Source: Pyrocephalus nanus (lineage: Eukaryota; Chordata; Aves; Passeriformes; Tyrannidae). Taken from it: DNA of 64,000 nucleotides. Position numbers and translations under genes: made by a program. Within the stretch, counting starts at the first letter, position 1. Each line of letters begins with the position of its first letter. This document shows, piece after piece, positions 37,360 to 48,456 of the stretch. Under the pieces are notes generated by a model. The model was not told the DNA's origin. It did not search any database and saw nothing but the letters and a program-made list of their open reading frames with translations. Location of the stretch: positions 63,197,938-63,261,937 of the forward strand of contig CM076259.1 of assembly GCA_038380795.1 (NCBI GenBank). Direction: 5' to 3'.

Positions 37360-37900
37360 AGAGTAGGGCAGCAGGGATGATCAGGGGTATGGACTGACTG
37401 AAGACATGGGACCTGTTTGGCCTGGAAGAGAGCCCACTTGGAAACATATGACAGAAGATTACAAAATTCGGGAAAAGGTTGATGGGGATTGACTGTTCCT
37501 TGTTTCATCCTGAACAAGAATTAGGGGGCACATTATAAAACTATTTGGAACTAGTCTCAAAACGAAAAGAAAGGGAGTAATTCTCCATGTGATAAGCAGT
37601 AAATGTGAGTAAGTCCTTGCAGCAGGACACAATGGATTCAAGTAATTAACACTGGCTCACAAGTAGATTGAAAATAATTTGGAAGAAAAAACCATTGTGG
37701 GTTGCTTAATAGTCAAACCACAACTATTGAAGGAAATCCCCTGAGCTGAAAATGTTTCAAGGCTGTGAGAGTATCAGAAGGAAGTCTTAGATGTGCTTGC
37801 CCTATTCTTATTCTTCCTGTTCTTACTCTGGCCATAGCTGAAGAAATGGTAGTGGGTTAGGAGGACTCTTGATCTGAATTAGTACAGCCATTTTATTACC
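37360..37900 (+). mobile_element. Ancient CR1 LINE, 3' portion
   Basis: Landmarks in order: GGACCTGTTTGGCCTGGAAG (decayed CR1 text for the ORF2 C-terminus), ATATGACAGAAGATTACAAAATT, GAATTAGGGGGCACATTATA, then the long CR1 3'UTR with GAGCTGAAAATG, GGCTGTGAGAGTATC, TGCTTGCCCTATTCTTATTC, and the end GATCTGAATTAGTACAGCCATT, matching the usual GGTCTGACCCAGTACGGCCGTT. It is old and heavily substituted, but its 3' end appears intact. Confidence 0.82.
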
Positions 37901-37964
37901 ATTCCATGTTGCACCACTGCTTTATGTCATGACAACCACTGTGTGTCTTCTCTGGAAATATCTT
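37901..37964. other. Short spacer between two oppositely oriented CR1 fragments
   Basis: About 60 bases; boundaries on both sides are approximate. Confidence 0.4.
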
Positions 37965-38450
37965 GGCTGACATATCGTAGGATCACGTTTGCTTTTTCTC
38001 ACAGTTGCATCACCTGGTAGCTTAAGTCATCCTATAATTACCTAATGCTCCCTACTTCTTCACCTCCTCAGTCATCTCCAGTTAATGAGCTCTGAGCTTA
38101 TGGTAGCAGTTCTCACTATTACTCCACAAATACATGATCTTGTGTTGAGTAGCTTTGAATTTCATCCCATTTTTCTGTCTCCAGTCACATTGCTCCTCCA
38201 GTTCTTGGCTCTGTAAACCTCTCCTAGAAGAATGGGACCTGTCTCCTTTATGGTGTGAACATCTACCAGCAGCACATCGCTTTGCCTATCATGCTCACTT
38301 GCAAAAACATTAAAGAAAATGGATCCAAGGCTGCTCTCTGAATATTTCTATTAGTAGCCTCTCTACAGACTGATAGTTCCCCTTTCCTCAAAGCTCACTA
38401 CAGTCTCTTCTTTACCTACTTCCTTCTCACTTGAAGTTCTGTTATTTGGG
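37965..38450 (-). mobile_element. Ancient CR1 LINE, ORF2 portion
   Basis: On + it reads as antisense CR1: GCTTTTTCTCACAGTTGCAT, TTTGAATTTCATCCCATTTT, CAAAAACATTAAAGAAAATG, GATCCAAGGCTGCTCTCTG, then ACAGACTGATAGTTCCCC. These correspond to the reverse-transcriptase core and thumb of CR1 ORF2 on the minus strand. No open frame survives. Confidence 0.75.
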
Positions 38451-38630
38451 CCCTGATTTTGCACAGCCTGTGCATGTGGAGGACCCTCTGGGCAGCATCT
38501 GGGTCTTTACAGACAGGTAGCAATGGTTTAACCTTGCTCTACCAAAATCAGCTGCTGTTTCCCCATGCCTTTGACTTCTGTGATGATGGTGATGGACTAA
38601 CATTAATATAACCAAAAAATGCCATTCAGG

Positions 38631-38635
38631 TTTTT

Positions 38636-38674
<39 letters not shown>

Positions 38675-38697
38675 TTTTTTGTTTTTTTTTTTTTTTT
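38631..38697. repeat. 67-base T tract with three G interruptions
   Basis: T-only apart from G at 38636, 38674 and 38681; the longest uninterrupted run is 37 T. Confidence 0.88.
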
Positions 38698-41435
38698 GAA
38701 AGAGCAAATCTACTTTCATAGCCAAATATTTGTTTTCTTTCATGAAAAAGATATAAAACTCCATTAGTTTCAAATTTTGGTGCTCACTTCTATCCCATTT
38801 AGAAAAAATGACACAGTGACACTTACCACCTTTGGTTAAAACTTCATTTTCTTCTGAACTCTGTTTGCCTGCGAAACAGTAATTGGCGGTCTGTGGTTAA
38901 AATCATATGGTTTTGCTATTCCATTGTTATTGTTCCATGTAATGTGAGGTAAGTTACAGGGCTAACTTGCTATATTCCAGCAAGTTAAGAGATATTTTTG
39001 AGGACACACGACCCTCAAAAGAAGGGTGACCAGAATCTGATTATTTTGCAGATGAAGGTGAGGACAGCACTTGTGAAGATTTCCCAGTGACTTAAGTTTG
39101 TTTTGAATTGGAGCTGCAAAAGTATCTAACACCTGAAGATGCACTTGGGTGTTGGAGATGATGGTTCCAGGGACCTGATTTCACTAAGCAGGGAACACCT
39201 CCTGTGCGTGAATACCCATTTCCTTCCTTCCAGCCTTTTGGATACTCCACTGTGTTGTGAGAGACATTTGAAATTGTCTCATAGGTCTGTGTGTAGGTCC
39301 TGTGCAGTTATTTCTGTGTAGATGGAGTAGTGCTACTTGCGCACCCACACTTTATGGGTTTGTGTTGGAGGAACACAGCAGTGTAGGCACTTCCAGATGC
39401 TAAGCCAGGTTTTTCTGGATGCTCATTTACATGTGCCTCTCCTGCGGAGTTGCTCCTAGCTAAATTGCAACCAATCTCTAAGACTTCATTTCTTAACCAC
39501 CTAGACTGGACTAATAAGTACTTTTTAATATAATGAAGTCAGCATCTCCCTTTGTCTCAGCAGAATGTTCTCTGTTTCTTGAAAACCAGTGTTCTAAAAG
39601 AAGAAAGTTGGCAGACCTAGGATCTATCATCCAGGTGCTCACTCCCCCAATCCTTATTTACAGAAACTGGCCAAAGAAAAATTGTCTTCTATGACGTTGC
39701 CAAGAGAAGTAATGTGGGGCTGGTCAAGTACTGTAGTCAGACAGCAAATAGAATTCTTTAAAATTTCATTATGTGTCAGCTGCTTTTTTGGCAGAAGCAT
39801 GTAACATAGTTGTAGCTTTAAAAAGTGTACTTAGTGGATGCGTAGTTAAGGAGGTGAATGTTCCAGAAATGCTGTTTGCATGCACAAGCAGAGCTGCAGG
39901 ATGGCTGCCCTGCCAGCCAGCCCCTCACTGTCTTGCTGGCATTGCTCTCTCTATGGACTCAACAGCATGGCCCCAGGGAAAACTAAATTACTTGGAACTT
40001 CTCAAGAGGTTGCTCAGTTACTTAATCATTATAATGGCTCACTTGTAATTTCCTCCAACCTGTGGTATGTGTGTGTGTTTTACAGAGACATGAACAATGA
40101 TATGCACATTGATTATAATTGAGTAGACTTCCCATTGGCATAAATGGACAGAATGCCACAGGTCTTAGGATGTGCACCTTTTAGTAGCAGTGCAGGGTCC
40201 ATAGTTTAAACCACCTGTCTGCAAAGAAAGAGAATTTTTTTGCTGTGTATGCTCAGTAATCATTTGCCCTGTGACTGTTCGTTGAATGAATACAAACACA
40301 TCCCTTTGAGAACACTTGCATTTAATTTGCAGAATAGAAGCTGTTTGGTTACATTATCTGTCATTGCTAATGTGCATGGCAAGGACTGTAGTTTTACTGT
40401 CCCTGTTTTAAAAACGACTGTTTGGAACTCATGGTGCTAGTGACGCTGATTTCTAAGCAAGTTTAAAACAGCATTTCTTCCTTTCATGTCATCTGGTCAA
40501 GGATGATTTACAATTATGCTTTCACTGAGTGAATAAGAAGGAATTTTATTTTCCTTTTCTACTCACAGCAATGTCTTTTACTCATTACTAAAGGAAGTTG
40601 CAGTGTGGTGGCAATGTCTCTGTGGTGTTACCATCCTGCAGCTAATACTTAACACTTACCTCATGCTTTTGTGTTTGTAGATTTCCGAAGAGGGTAAATA
40701 TTTTCACCTCTAGAAATGAGGTTGACAGAGACCCAGTCAAGTGAAGTGATTTGTGGTGGAGAGCAAACACACTCTTCCTGATGTTTATGCAGTTGCCATC
40801 ACCTCCAGCTCATTCTCATTGTGAAACACAGCTCAATTCCTAAGTGGATGAAAGTGGATGAAGCTCAACACCTCAGAGGGAAGCAGCATCGAATGGAAAC
40901 AAGCTTTGCAAGCAGGTGCAAAACTAAACCTTACATGTAAGGTAATACGTAAGGTTTATGCATCAAGACAATTAGGAATTAAATGGAAAACTTTAGGAAC
41001 AGATGCAGTCTGTCAAAATGCTTGAGCTATTGCCTCCCCTCCCCTCCTCGCTGGGTGCCTAAGATGAGGCTACAAAGGGCAAGTGGACACTTTTTCTGGG
41101 AGATTTTATCTGACTTCCAGCAGTTACCCTTCTAGGCACTTTCTCAGCTGTGAGGAAGGGGAATTGCCTTGTACTTAATATCTGTCAATAGATTATTTCT
41201 TTTTCCCAGGCTCTCAAAGTTTCACAAGTTTTGTGAACTTGTAGGGTTGCCTTTTAAACTGTTTAATGTCCACAGTAGCCAGCTGTGAGAAGCACAGCTG
41301 AACCTTGTGTAAAGTGTGTCTTTTCATTTGTTTGGAATCTGCCATCTGCTAATTTTATAAAATGCTCCCTAATTCTTTGCCTATGAGGAGACAAATGTAG
41401 GAAAGTTCCCCGTTTCCTCCATATCTCTCAAGATA

Positions 41436-41545
41436 TGATACATGTGTATTTAACACCTGTGTTTGATACATATGTGTTTGATACATGTATGTATTGTATA
41501 CGAATGTATTTGATAAATATGTATTTGATACATTCACATTTGATT
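41436..41545. repeat. Degenerate tandem array, unit about 15 bp
   Basis: Six to seven diverged copies of a unit like TTTGATACATATGTG (GATACATGTGTATTT, TTTGATACATATGTG, TTTGATACATGTATG, TTTGATAAATATGTA, TTTGATACATTCACA). On the minus strand the array gives a repeating NTY/QTHMY-like low-complexity peptide, which is an artefact of the repeat. Confidence 0.85.
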
Positions 41546-41577
41546 TAATGTTATATTCCCCCTCAGTCCCTGTTTTT

Positions 41578-42712
41578 CATAGAATCATAGGATGGCATGG
41601 CTTGGAAGTGCCCTTAAAGGTCTTCTGATTCTAACCCCCTTGCCACGGGCAGACACACCTTCCACTTCACTAGGTTCTCACAGTCCCATGCAACCTGACC
41701 TTGAACACTTCCAGGGATGGGGCACTCACAACTTCACTGGGCAACCTGTGCCAGTGTCTCACCACCCTCACAGTATTATTTCTTCCTAATATCTAACCTA
41801 AACTCAGCCTCAGTCAGTTCCATTACCACTTTTTCTATCACTGCATGTCCTTGTAAAACGTCCCTCTCCAGCCTTCTTCTAGCTCCTCTTCTGGTACTGG
41901 AGGGCTACTCTAAGGTCTCCTTAGGTCTCCTTGGAACTTTCTCTTCTCCAGGCTGAACAGCCCAAACTCTCTTGGCCTGTCTTCACAAGAGAGGTGTTCC
42001 ATCCCTCTGATCATCTTCATGGTCTTCTTCTGGACTTCCTCCAACAGGTCCATGTTGGGAGCTCCAGATGTGGTTGCAGTACTCCAGGTGGTGTCTCCTG
42101 AGAGCAGCGTAGAGGGGCAGAATCACCTCCCTTGACCTGTTGGCCAGGCTGCTTTTGATGCAGCCCAGGATATGGTTGGTTTTCTGGGCTACATACTGTC
42201 AGCTCACATTGAGTTTCTCATCAACCAATAACCCCATGTCCTTCTCCTCAGGACTGATCTCAATCCATTCTTCACCCAGCCTGTATTTGTGCTTAGGATT
42301 GCCCCATCCCAGGTGCAGGACCTTGCACTTGGCCTTATTGAACTTCAAGAGGTTCACACAGCTCCACCTCTCAAGTCTGCCCAGCTCCCTCTGGGTGGCA
42401 TCCCTTCCCTCCACCATGTCAACCACACCACACAATACAGCTCAGTTTTACCTGCAAACGTACTGAGGGTGCACTCCATCCCACTGTCCATGTTGCCAAC
42501 AAAAACATTAAACAGCGCTGGTCCCGGTACCGACTGTAGAGGAATGCCACTTATCACTGGCCTCTGCCTGAACACTGTACCATTGACTGCAACTATAGAG
42601 CACAACCATCCAGCCAGTTCCTTATCCACTAAGTGGTTGATCTGTCAAATCCACATCTCTCCGATCTAGAGACAAGGATGTCCTGTTTCACACAAGTCCA
42701 AATAGTTTCTGG
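41578..42712 (-). mobile_element. CR1 LINE, about 1.1 kb 3' portion, reverse transcriptase broken
   Basis: Minus-strand CR1 with its 3' tail appearing as TCATAGAATCATAGGATGGC at 41578. Minus-strand translation gives ORF2 text in several frames: ISGIPLQSVPGPALFNVFV and MDSGMECTLSTFA (42354-42629), then a frameshift, then [20 protein letters not shown] and [16 protein letters not shown] (42199-42435). The catalytic box, normally FADD in CR1, reads FAGK at about 42447-42458, so the polymerase would be dead apart from the frameshifts. This is the best-preserved and longest CR1 in the window. The far edge shows CR1 text ACAAGTCCAAATAG to about 42712. Confidence 0.95.
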
Positions 42713-42779
42713 ACAGACATGTTTTTGTATCCTTGAGCGTTGCTTACACAGAAGTCACTTCAAGTTTTTGACTTTGTAT

Positions 42780-42890
42780 CAGTCCTTCACTATACTCTTT
42801 TCAATTCTGCTATATACTTTTTGAAATGATAGGGACAAAATATGCCACAGTATTCAAAATGTAGGCCTGCCATGATCCTGTTTTCCTTGT
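42780..42890 (-). mobile_element. Older CR1 fragment beside the younger one
   Basis: TTTTTGAAATGATAGGGACA...CACAGTATTCAAAATGTAGG and CCTGCCATGATC match the antisense of the old CR1 3'-terminal ORF2 segment (cf. GACCAGAACTGCACACAGTATTCCAAATG in related copies). It belongs to a different, older copy, since it does not continue the younger element collinearly. Confidence 0.6.
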
Positions 42891-45800
42891 GCTAAAGATA
42901 CTTTGCACAGGCCTGAAGGCATGGAGTTCCAGGACTACAAGACATTCATGCGTCAGCGTGCAGTCTGCTGTACAGCTTTGTGTGATCTTTCTTGGCTCTC
43001 TACCTCTCTCTTGGACTTGCTTGTGTGAGGGCAGACAGGACCTGAGAGCATAAAATAAGAGAAAAGTGCTTGCAGACTTTTCCACTTAGTGTAGAAACAG
43101 AAATGCTCATTTTGCTCCTCATTGCCTGTCTGAGGAATCCCCAGAGACTGGTAAATAGGTAGTCACCAGGGAATAAGGCCTGAAGGGTGCTGGGGGCATC
43201 ACAATAGGAAGGTCCAGCACAGCCAAGGAGACCTTCTTCTCTGAACAGTGGCATTTGATATCATCATCAGTCTGTAAATCACTGTGGGTTCTGCTCCTTT
43301 GCTTCCATTTAATCCGTTGTCTAAGAGAGATGAAAACTGTGCTTAGAAGCAGATAAAAGGATTTCATCCTGTCCACTGGTGATGTTGTAACCAAACCAAA
43401 TTCTCTGCTGTCCCTGGGTGAAATATAGTGCCCCTTGATGTGTCCTACTATAGAACAACTTCTTTATTCTTTCAGCTAGTTAGAAGGGCATGATGGGTTT
43501 GCTTTTCTTTTGAAAAAGGCAAGATAAGAGAAGGAAAATGCCTCATGCCCATTCACAATGCTGCCAGATCATCTTGCTAGCTTTGATTTTGCTTAGTAAA
43601 ACAGATGTTATTGTGCTCCACTGCCCTGGCCTTGGAGGTGGAAACCTTACCCATTGCACCTTGATATCTTAATAAATACTTGCAGTAATAACATAAATTA
43701 GGCCCACCATCTTTTCTTCAAAGTATAGGACTAGCTGCAAAAAAAGAGATTAGCAATTGAAAGTAGAGACTGAGCTTTGTAATGAATGAGATGAGACTAT
43801 TCAAGGAAGTTGCAAGAATTATCGTTCCAGATTAGGTCTATGGCAAGCAGTTTTCAACAGTAGGATTGTTAGTGCCTATTGGACCTATGCAGCAAGAGGC
43901 CTGTGTATGCAGAAGAGAACATACCTTTTACGTTTCCTAGTTATGCAAAGGAATTATTTTATGGAAAGCTTCATTTAATCAAGATTGTATTTGACTGAGT
44001 ATTTCAGATCACTTATCAGAGCTCATTTGGGAGAATATCTGCAGTTTCAGGTACTGAAAAATGTGCATTTGTATGCACTCACCAGAGAATAGCTCCGGGC
44101 TGATGCTATTAATATTGATTTTGCTGGTGTGTTGCTTTGAAGAGAAAGTCTTGAATCAGAGGAACAGATAGTGCAAGCTCTTCACCAATGCAGATGGGTG
44201 CTAGGCCTGACTGTAGGCCAGGTGAATTACAGCCATTTTCTGTTTCTTCATTTCTTAATGTGAAAAATGGGACAAAAAAATTTCAGTGCAGGAAAGAGTT
44301 AGTGCTATTGCCCATACCAGCAGGAAGTGCCTGTTTTCTTGACAGTTAAATCCACCCAGCTGAGGCTGTTCTTGGGTGATTCTCACAGAGCTGCTATGGT
44401 ACAGATAGCTGAGGTGGAAAGTCTCCCTCAATTGTGGAACCTCTGCTTTTTAATCAGTCATGCAAAGGCACTGCAGACACATCTTCAAGTGCTGGAAACA
44501 GGCCTGTCCACTCTTTTATCACTGCAAAGAGTGGAGTTTTGTGTATGTGTAGCTACAATTGCACTCTGCCCAAAACAGTATGGTACTTCTTTTCCCTACT
44601 ATCATGTCTACTCTAGACATTTATATTTCCATATAAATACAACACGATTTCTCTCACTAACACAAACCTTGAAATCAAAGCGGTAACTAGGAATAAGTAA
44701 CTGCACTTTATTTTTCACCCCAGATGACACCTGCAGACCATGCCCTTCCTGGGTAAGAGGCAGGAAGTCTTCATAACCCAGCACACCAGCTACACGCTCA
44801 TCCGTTCTGCACACACTTAGTGTGAGTTTCCTAAAAACACATTGCACAGTTGCTTTGTAGGGAGATGGTGGGCAGGGTCTGGCTGTAGGCTGCAAGGAAC
44901 AGCCACGAGATGGGTTTGCCCGCAGTGTTGAGGTTTGTGATGGTGAGGTTAGCAGTCTTGCAACCTCACCTCTGTGTTATGAAAGGTTTCGCACAGTAAC
45001 TCGTCATATGAGTTGGCATAGGAGCTGATATTCACACAGATAGAGTACCACACGTAGAAGCAGGTCCTTCACCACACATACTTCTTTTGTAACACCCTCA
45101 TCTCTGTTGCTTTTCCCAAGCATGGGTTTGGCCTCTCAAAGCAGTTTTTTTTTCAGCATCATGCTAATCTCAGAGTAGACCTTATAATTTAGCAGCATCG
45201 AACAGCTGAGGCCTAAATGTGGTCATTTACTAATTTTCTCTTATTGCTGCATCTCTTCTTGTTCCTGACAGCAGCAAAGGTGCTTTCCTTGCATATTTCC
45301 CCTGTCAGAGGTGGGTTATTTATATTCTCAACAACTCACAGAAACACATCTTTTAAGTGTTCCATGTGGCGCTTCTCACAATGCCCTGTGCAGGAATTTC
45401 TGTTTCTACTAGAACATGAAGGTAGCAAAATTTTCTACTGCAGGCTGTTGTCATGCCCTCATTGCATAAAACCCTGAGGCAGCTGCTGGCAGTTTGTTGG
45501 ATGAGAGCACAGAACTGTGAACCAAGATCTGCACTAGGCTTCTTCTCTTTTGTTACTTCATCGGGATACAAAGCAGGAATAATTTCTTAGGGAGGTGAGC
45601 CCAGTGCTATAAAGCTACAAGCACACAGACCACTCTGGCAGAAAGGTTTTGGGGAGTACAATCTCTCTTGGGAGTCTCTTTTGTCAGGTGCAGATGCTAG
45701 ACCACTTTCTGGTGAAGAGGTTGCTCCCACAGTCCCTCCCAGCCCCATGGTTTGTGGTTTTTCAGGTCTGCTGGCAGCAAGGGGAGGAAATGCACTTGCT

Positions 45801-48378
45801 GCTCTGCCTGCTTCCCTAGATCTTTCAGACGTGGTCTTCAGACATAAAAATGTGTGTGTGCTCCAGACAGAACATTAGGATCTGGGTCCTCAAAAACTGG
45901 ACAAAGGACTATTCCAGGACCTCAGCAGCTGCTCCTGCTCACACAGGTGCTGTGTTTCAGTTCCTTTTAGCTCTCTGTTAGCAGCATATCTGTTTTTCAG
46001 AGACGTGCCAATGGGAGTTCATGGTGGCAGGAACCATATTGTCTTTCCAGTGAGATGAAACTGGTCTTGTCATGCAGGGAGGGCAGGAAAGTGTGGCAGA
46101 GACCATCTTAGCAACCAGCAGCATTTGTTCCCGAGCTCCTAGGATGCAATGCCAGGAGAGGCAAAGGCATGATCTTGATGTTGTTCCACTGCCAAGGTGT
46201 TGGAGAATCTGTATTTATAATGTATTTCTCTTCTCCCTTTCCAGCTCCTTGAAGTTACCTGGAAAGCTTATTGTTGCTGGGGAGCCTTTTGCTTTACCTG
46301 CAGGGTTGCTGTGGGTTGGGAAGCAGCAGTAGCTGAGGGGTCCTGGACATCACAGGTATATAGGGCTGTGCCTCGAGCACTGTTGGGATACGGAGCTGCT
46401 TGGAGGAAGGGCTTTTCCTCATGTAACCATAGCCTTCCACAGGTCCACAAGTGCCACATTTGGGCTCAGGCTGCTGTTTTACAAGTGGATAGGAGATCTC
46501 TTTCTTTGACCTGTACCTAGTAGAAAGAATCCTCCAGTGAGGAAAAATCTATAATGTGCAGGTTAAATTTCAGTGTATGGGATGCAGTGCAGCTGTAGTT
46601 TCATCTACAATCATTTAGTGCCAAAAGATTTATTCATATATTATTTTTATGTGACATCAGAATCAGACTACGAAGATTAAGGAAGGGAAAGAGTAGCACT
46701 GGACAGAAATGGAGGTCTATTATGTTAACTGCCCCAGTCAGACTGTGGAAGTTTGGCCCTTTTGTGACAAGTGGTGACTTTAATCTGCCCTAGTAGAAGA
46801 ATTCAATCGTTAATTTTTATCTAACAATGTGAGCAGCGTGGGGTCTGGGACAAAATAGGGTCTTCAAAATGGCCTGCCTCATGGCAGCAATAAGAGATAA
46901 TGTCACAGATCAGAGGCAATAAAAGATGCTTTCCACAAAACTGTTGATGTGAGGGAAGGACAGAAATCTTCTCTCTGACCTGGGAATGATCACCTGCAGC
47001 TGATGGGATGAAGAAAGAGTGGATATAGGTCATTTGACTAACACAGTATTTTGTACTGAGCTTCCACAGGGATACTATTTGCCATGATCACTAGGCTTTA
47101 CCATAATCTTCCTGTAGGAATGAATGAGTATGTTTATGCTAAGATGCTTAGCATATTCTAGCAGCTCTTTATAAAGATCATTATCTATAATTAGGTAAAT
47201 GTGTGTAACTGTTATTGCTCTTGTGCTAAAAATTGCTGCAAATGGAGCTGAGGAGGGAGAAGATTCTAATTTAGACATCCGATAATTTGACTTAATTTGC
47301 TTAAGAGATGTACTAGTCATGGCCGCTTAAAACAGTAAGTCATAAGCTCAGAAATAAAATGTCTTTCTAAAAGTATTTGGTGTCACTGTTCGTATTTGTG
47401 TCAATATTTCCACTGGAGGTAAGTGGTTTTGTTACTGAAACTTAGCATATGAAAATGCCAGTCTGTGCACTGATGAACATTATGGTCCTGATTTTCTCTT
47501 TTTCTCACAGATATCTGAAATTAGAAACAGGCTGTCATTTCTTAAACTTTAGTCAGTTCTGCTGAACTATGCTGAGGTTCATTGGTCACTTTCACACTGA
47601 TCAGATTTCCATGCAGAATTTAAAGGTACATTTGCTGCTCCTTTGGTCACAAGTGCAGTAGTGATGGATTCTGATGTAATTAATAAAGGTATCTACAAAG
47701 CTAATGCTGTTCCCAAAAGGCTGAACTTCACCTGTCTGCACAAGCCTGGCCCTAGGTCTAGATTTCACCACCAGTTTTGTGAAAGACTGTGCTGCCTTTA
47801 CATGTGTTTGGAAAGGAATTGCTAAGCCAATGTAACCATCTACAGAATCATCTGCTGCATTGTATTGGTACCCAGTTGCCCTTACATTTCCTAAACCTGC
47901 TCTGGGACCAGAACTGTTCCTGTGTGGGGTGGCTCCCCTAAGTGCAGAGAGTTTCTGTTACAGTGTGTGTGAAGGAGAGTACTTAGGACTACGTGGACTG
48001 TGGGCTTCAGTACAGCCCAAATTTACTGCAGACATCTTCATGAGAGTCAATTTTGCCCTTACTTTCTGTATCCCAGATCTGTAGCCTGTTCAATGCCTTT
48101 TGGAGGATCCTGATATACCTTTCACTTCTGGAAAGAATTGATCCAGCTCCTATCCTATTCTTTCAAAGCAATTATTTTTAAATGCCTTTACTGCATTCTC
48201 ATTTTTGTCACTGAAAGTTCAGCTGGTTCTTTCATGCTTTCTGTTTTACTCTGGCAAGTCTGAAGATGGAAATTGACTACTTGTCTTATTTGATATGTGA
48301 AATAAATAAAAAATTATCTATGCTGCTTATACAGAGCTGTCAGTGTGTAATATTTGGGGCTTAGTGTTATCCTCTGAG
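42891..48378. other. Intergenic, no gene recognised
   Basis: Single-copy sequence about 40-45% GC by eye. Open frames up to about 119 codons (44327-44686 +) have no recognisable domain, and their composition looks like ordinary non-coding DNA. No RNA gene or mobile element recognised. Confidence 0.6.
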
Positions 48379-48456
48379 TGTGAGGACTAAATAGTTGTTC
48401 TGTTTCTTGGGTTCCTGTGAGGACTAAATAGTTGTTCTGTTTCTTGGGTTCCTGTG
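48379..48456. repeat. Perfect 37-bp tandem duplication
   Basis: Two adjacent, identical 37-base units (TGTGAGGACTAAATAGTTGT... ending TTGGGTTCC), 48379-48415 and 48416-48452, with four more matching bases after. Identity of the copies suggests a very recent duplication or an assembly slip. Confidence 0.93.

Larger units (their letters stand above)
38451..41577. other. Intergenic with very long T tract and a minisatellite
   Basis: No gene recognised. Holds the T tract at 38631-38697, a 14-bp perfect palindrome at 40929-40942 (CCTTACATGTAAGG) within a larger imperfect hairpin, and a short tandem array at 41436-41545. Confidence 0.6.

Noticed and set aside
42199..42629. Apparent protein with reverse-transcriptase similarity as a gene
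   Set aside because: It is a frameshifted, 5'-truncated CR1 remnant with a changed catalytic box, annotated as a mobile element.
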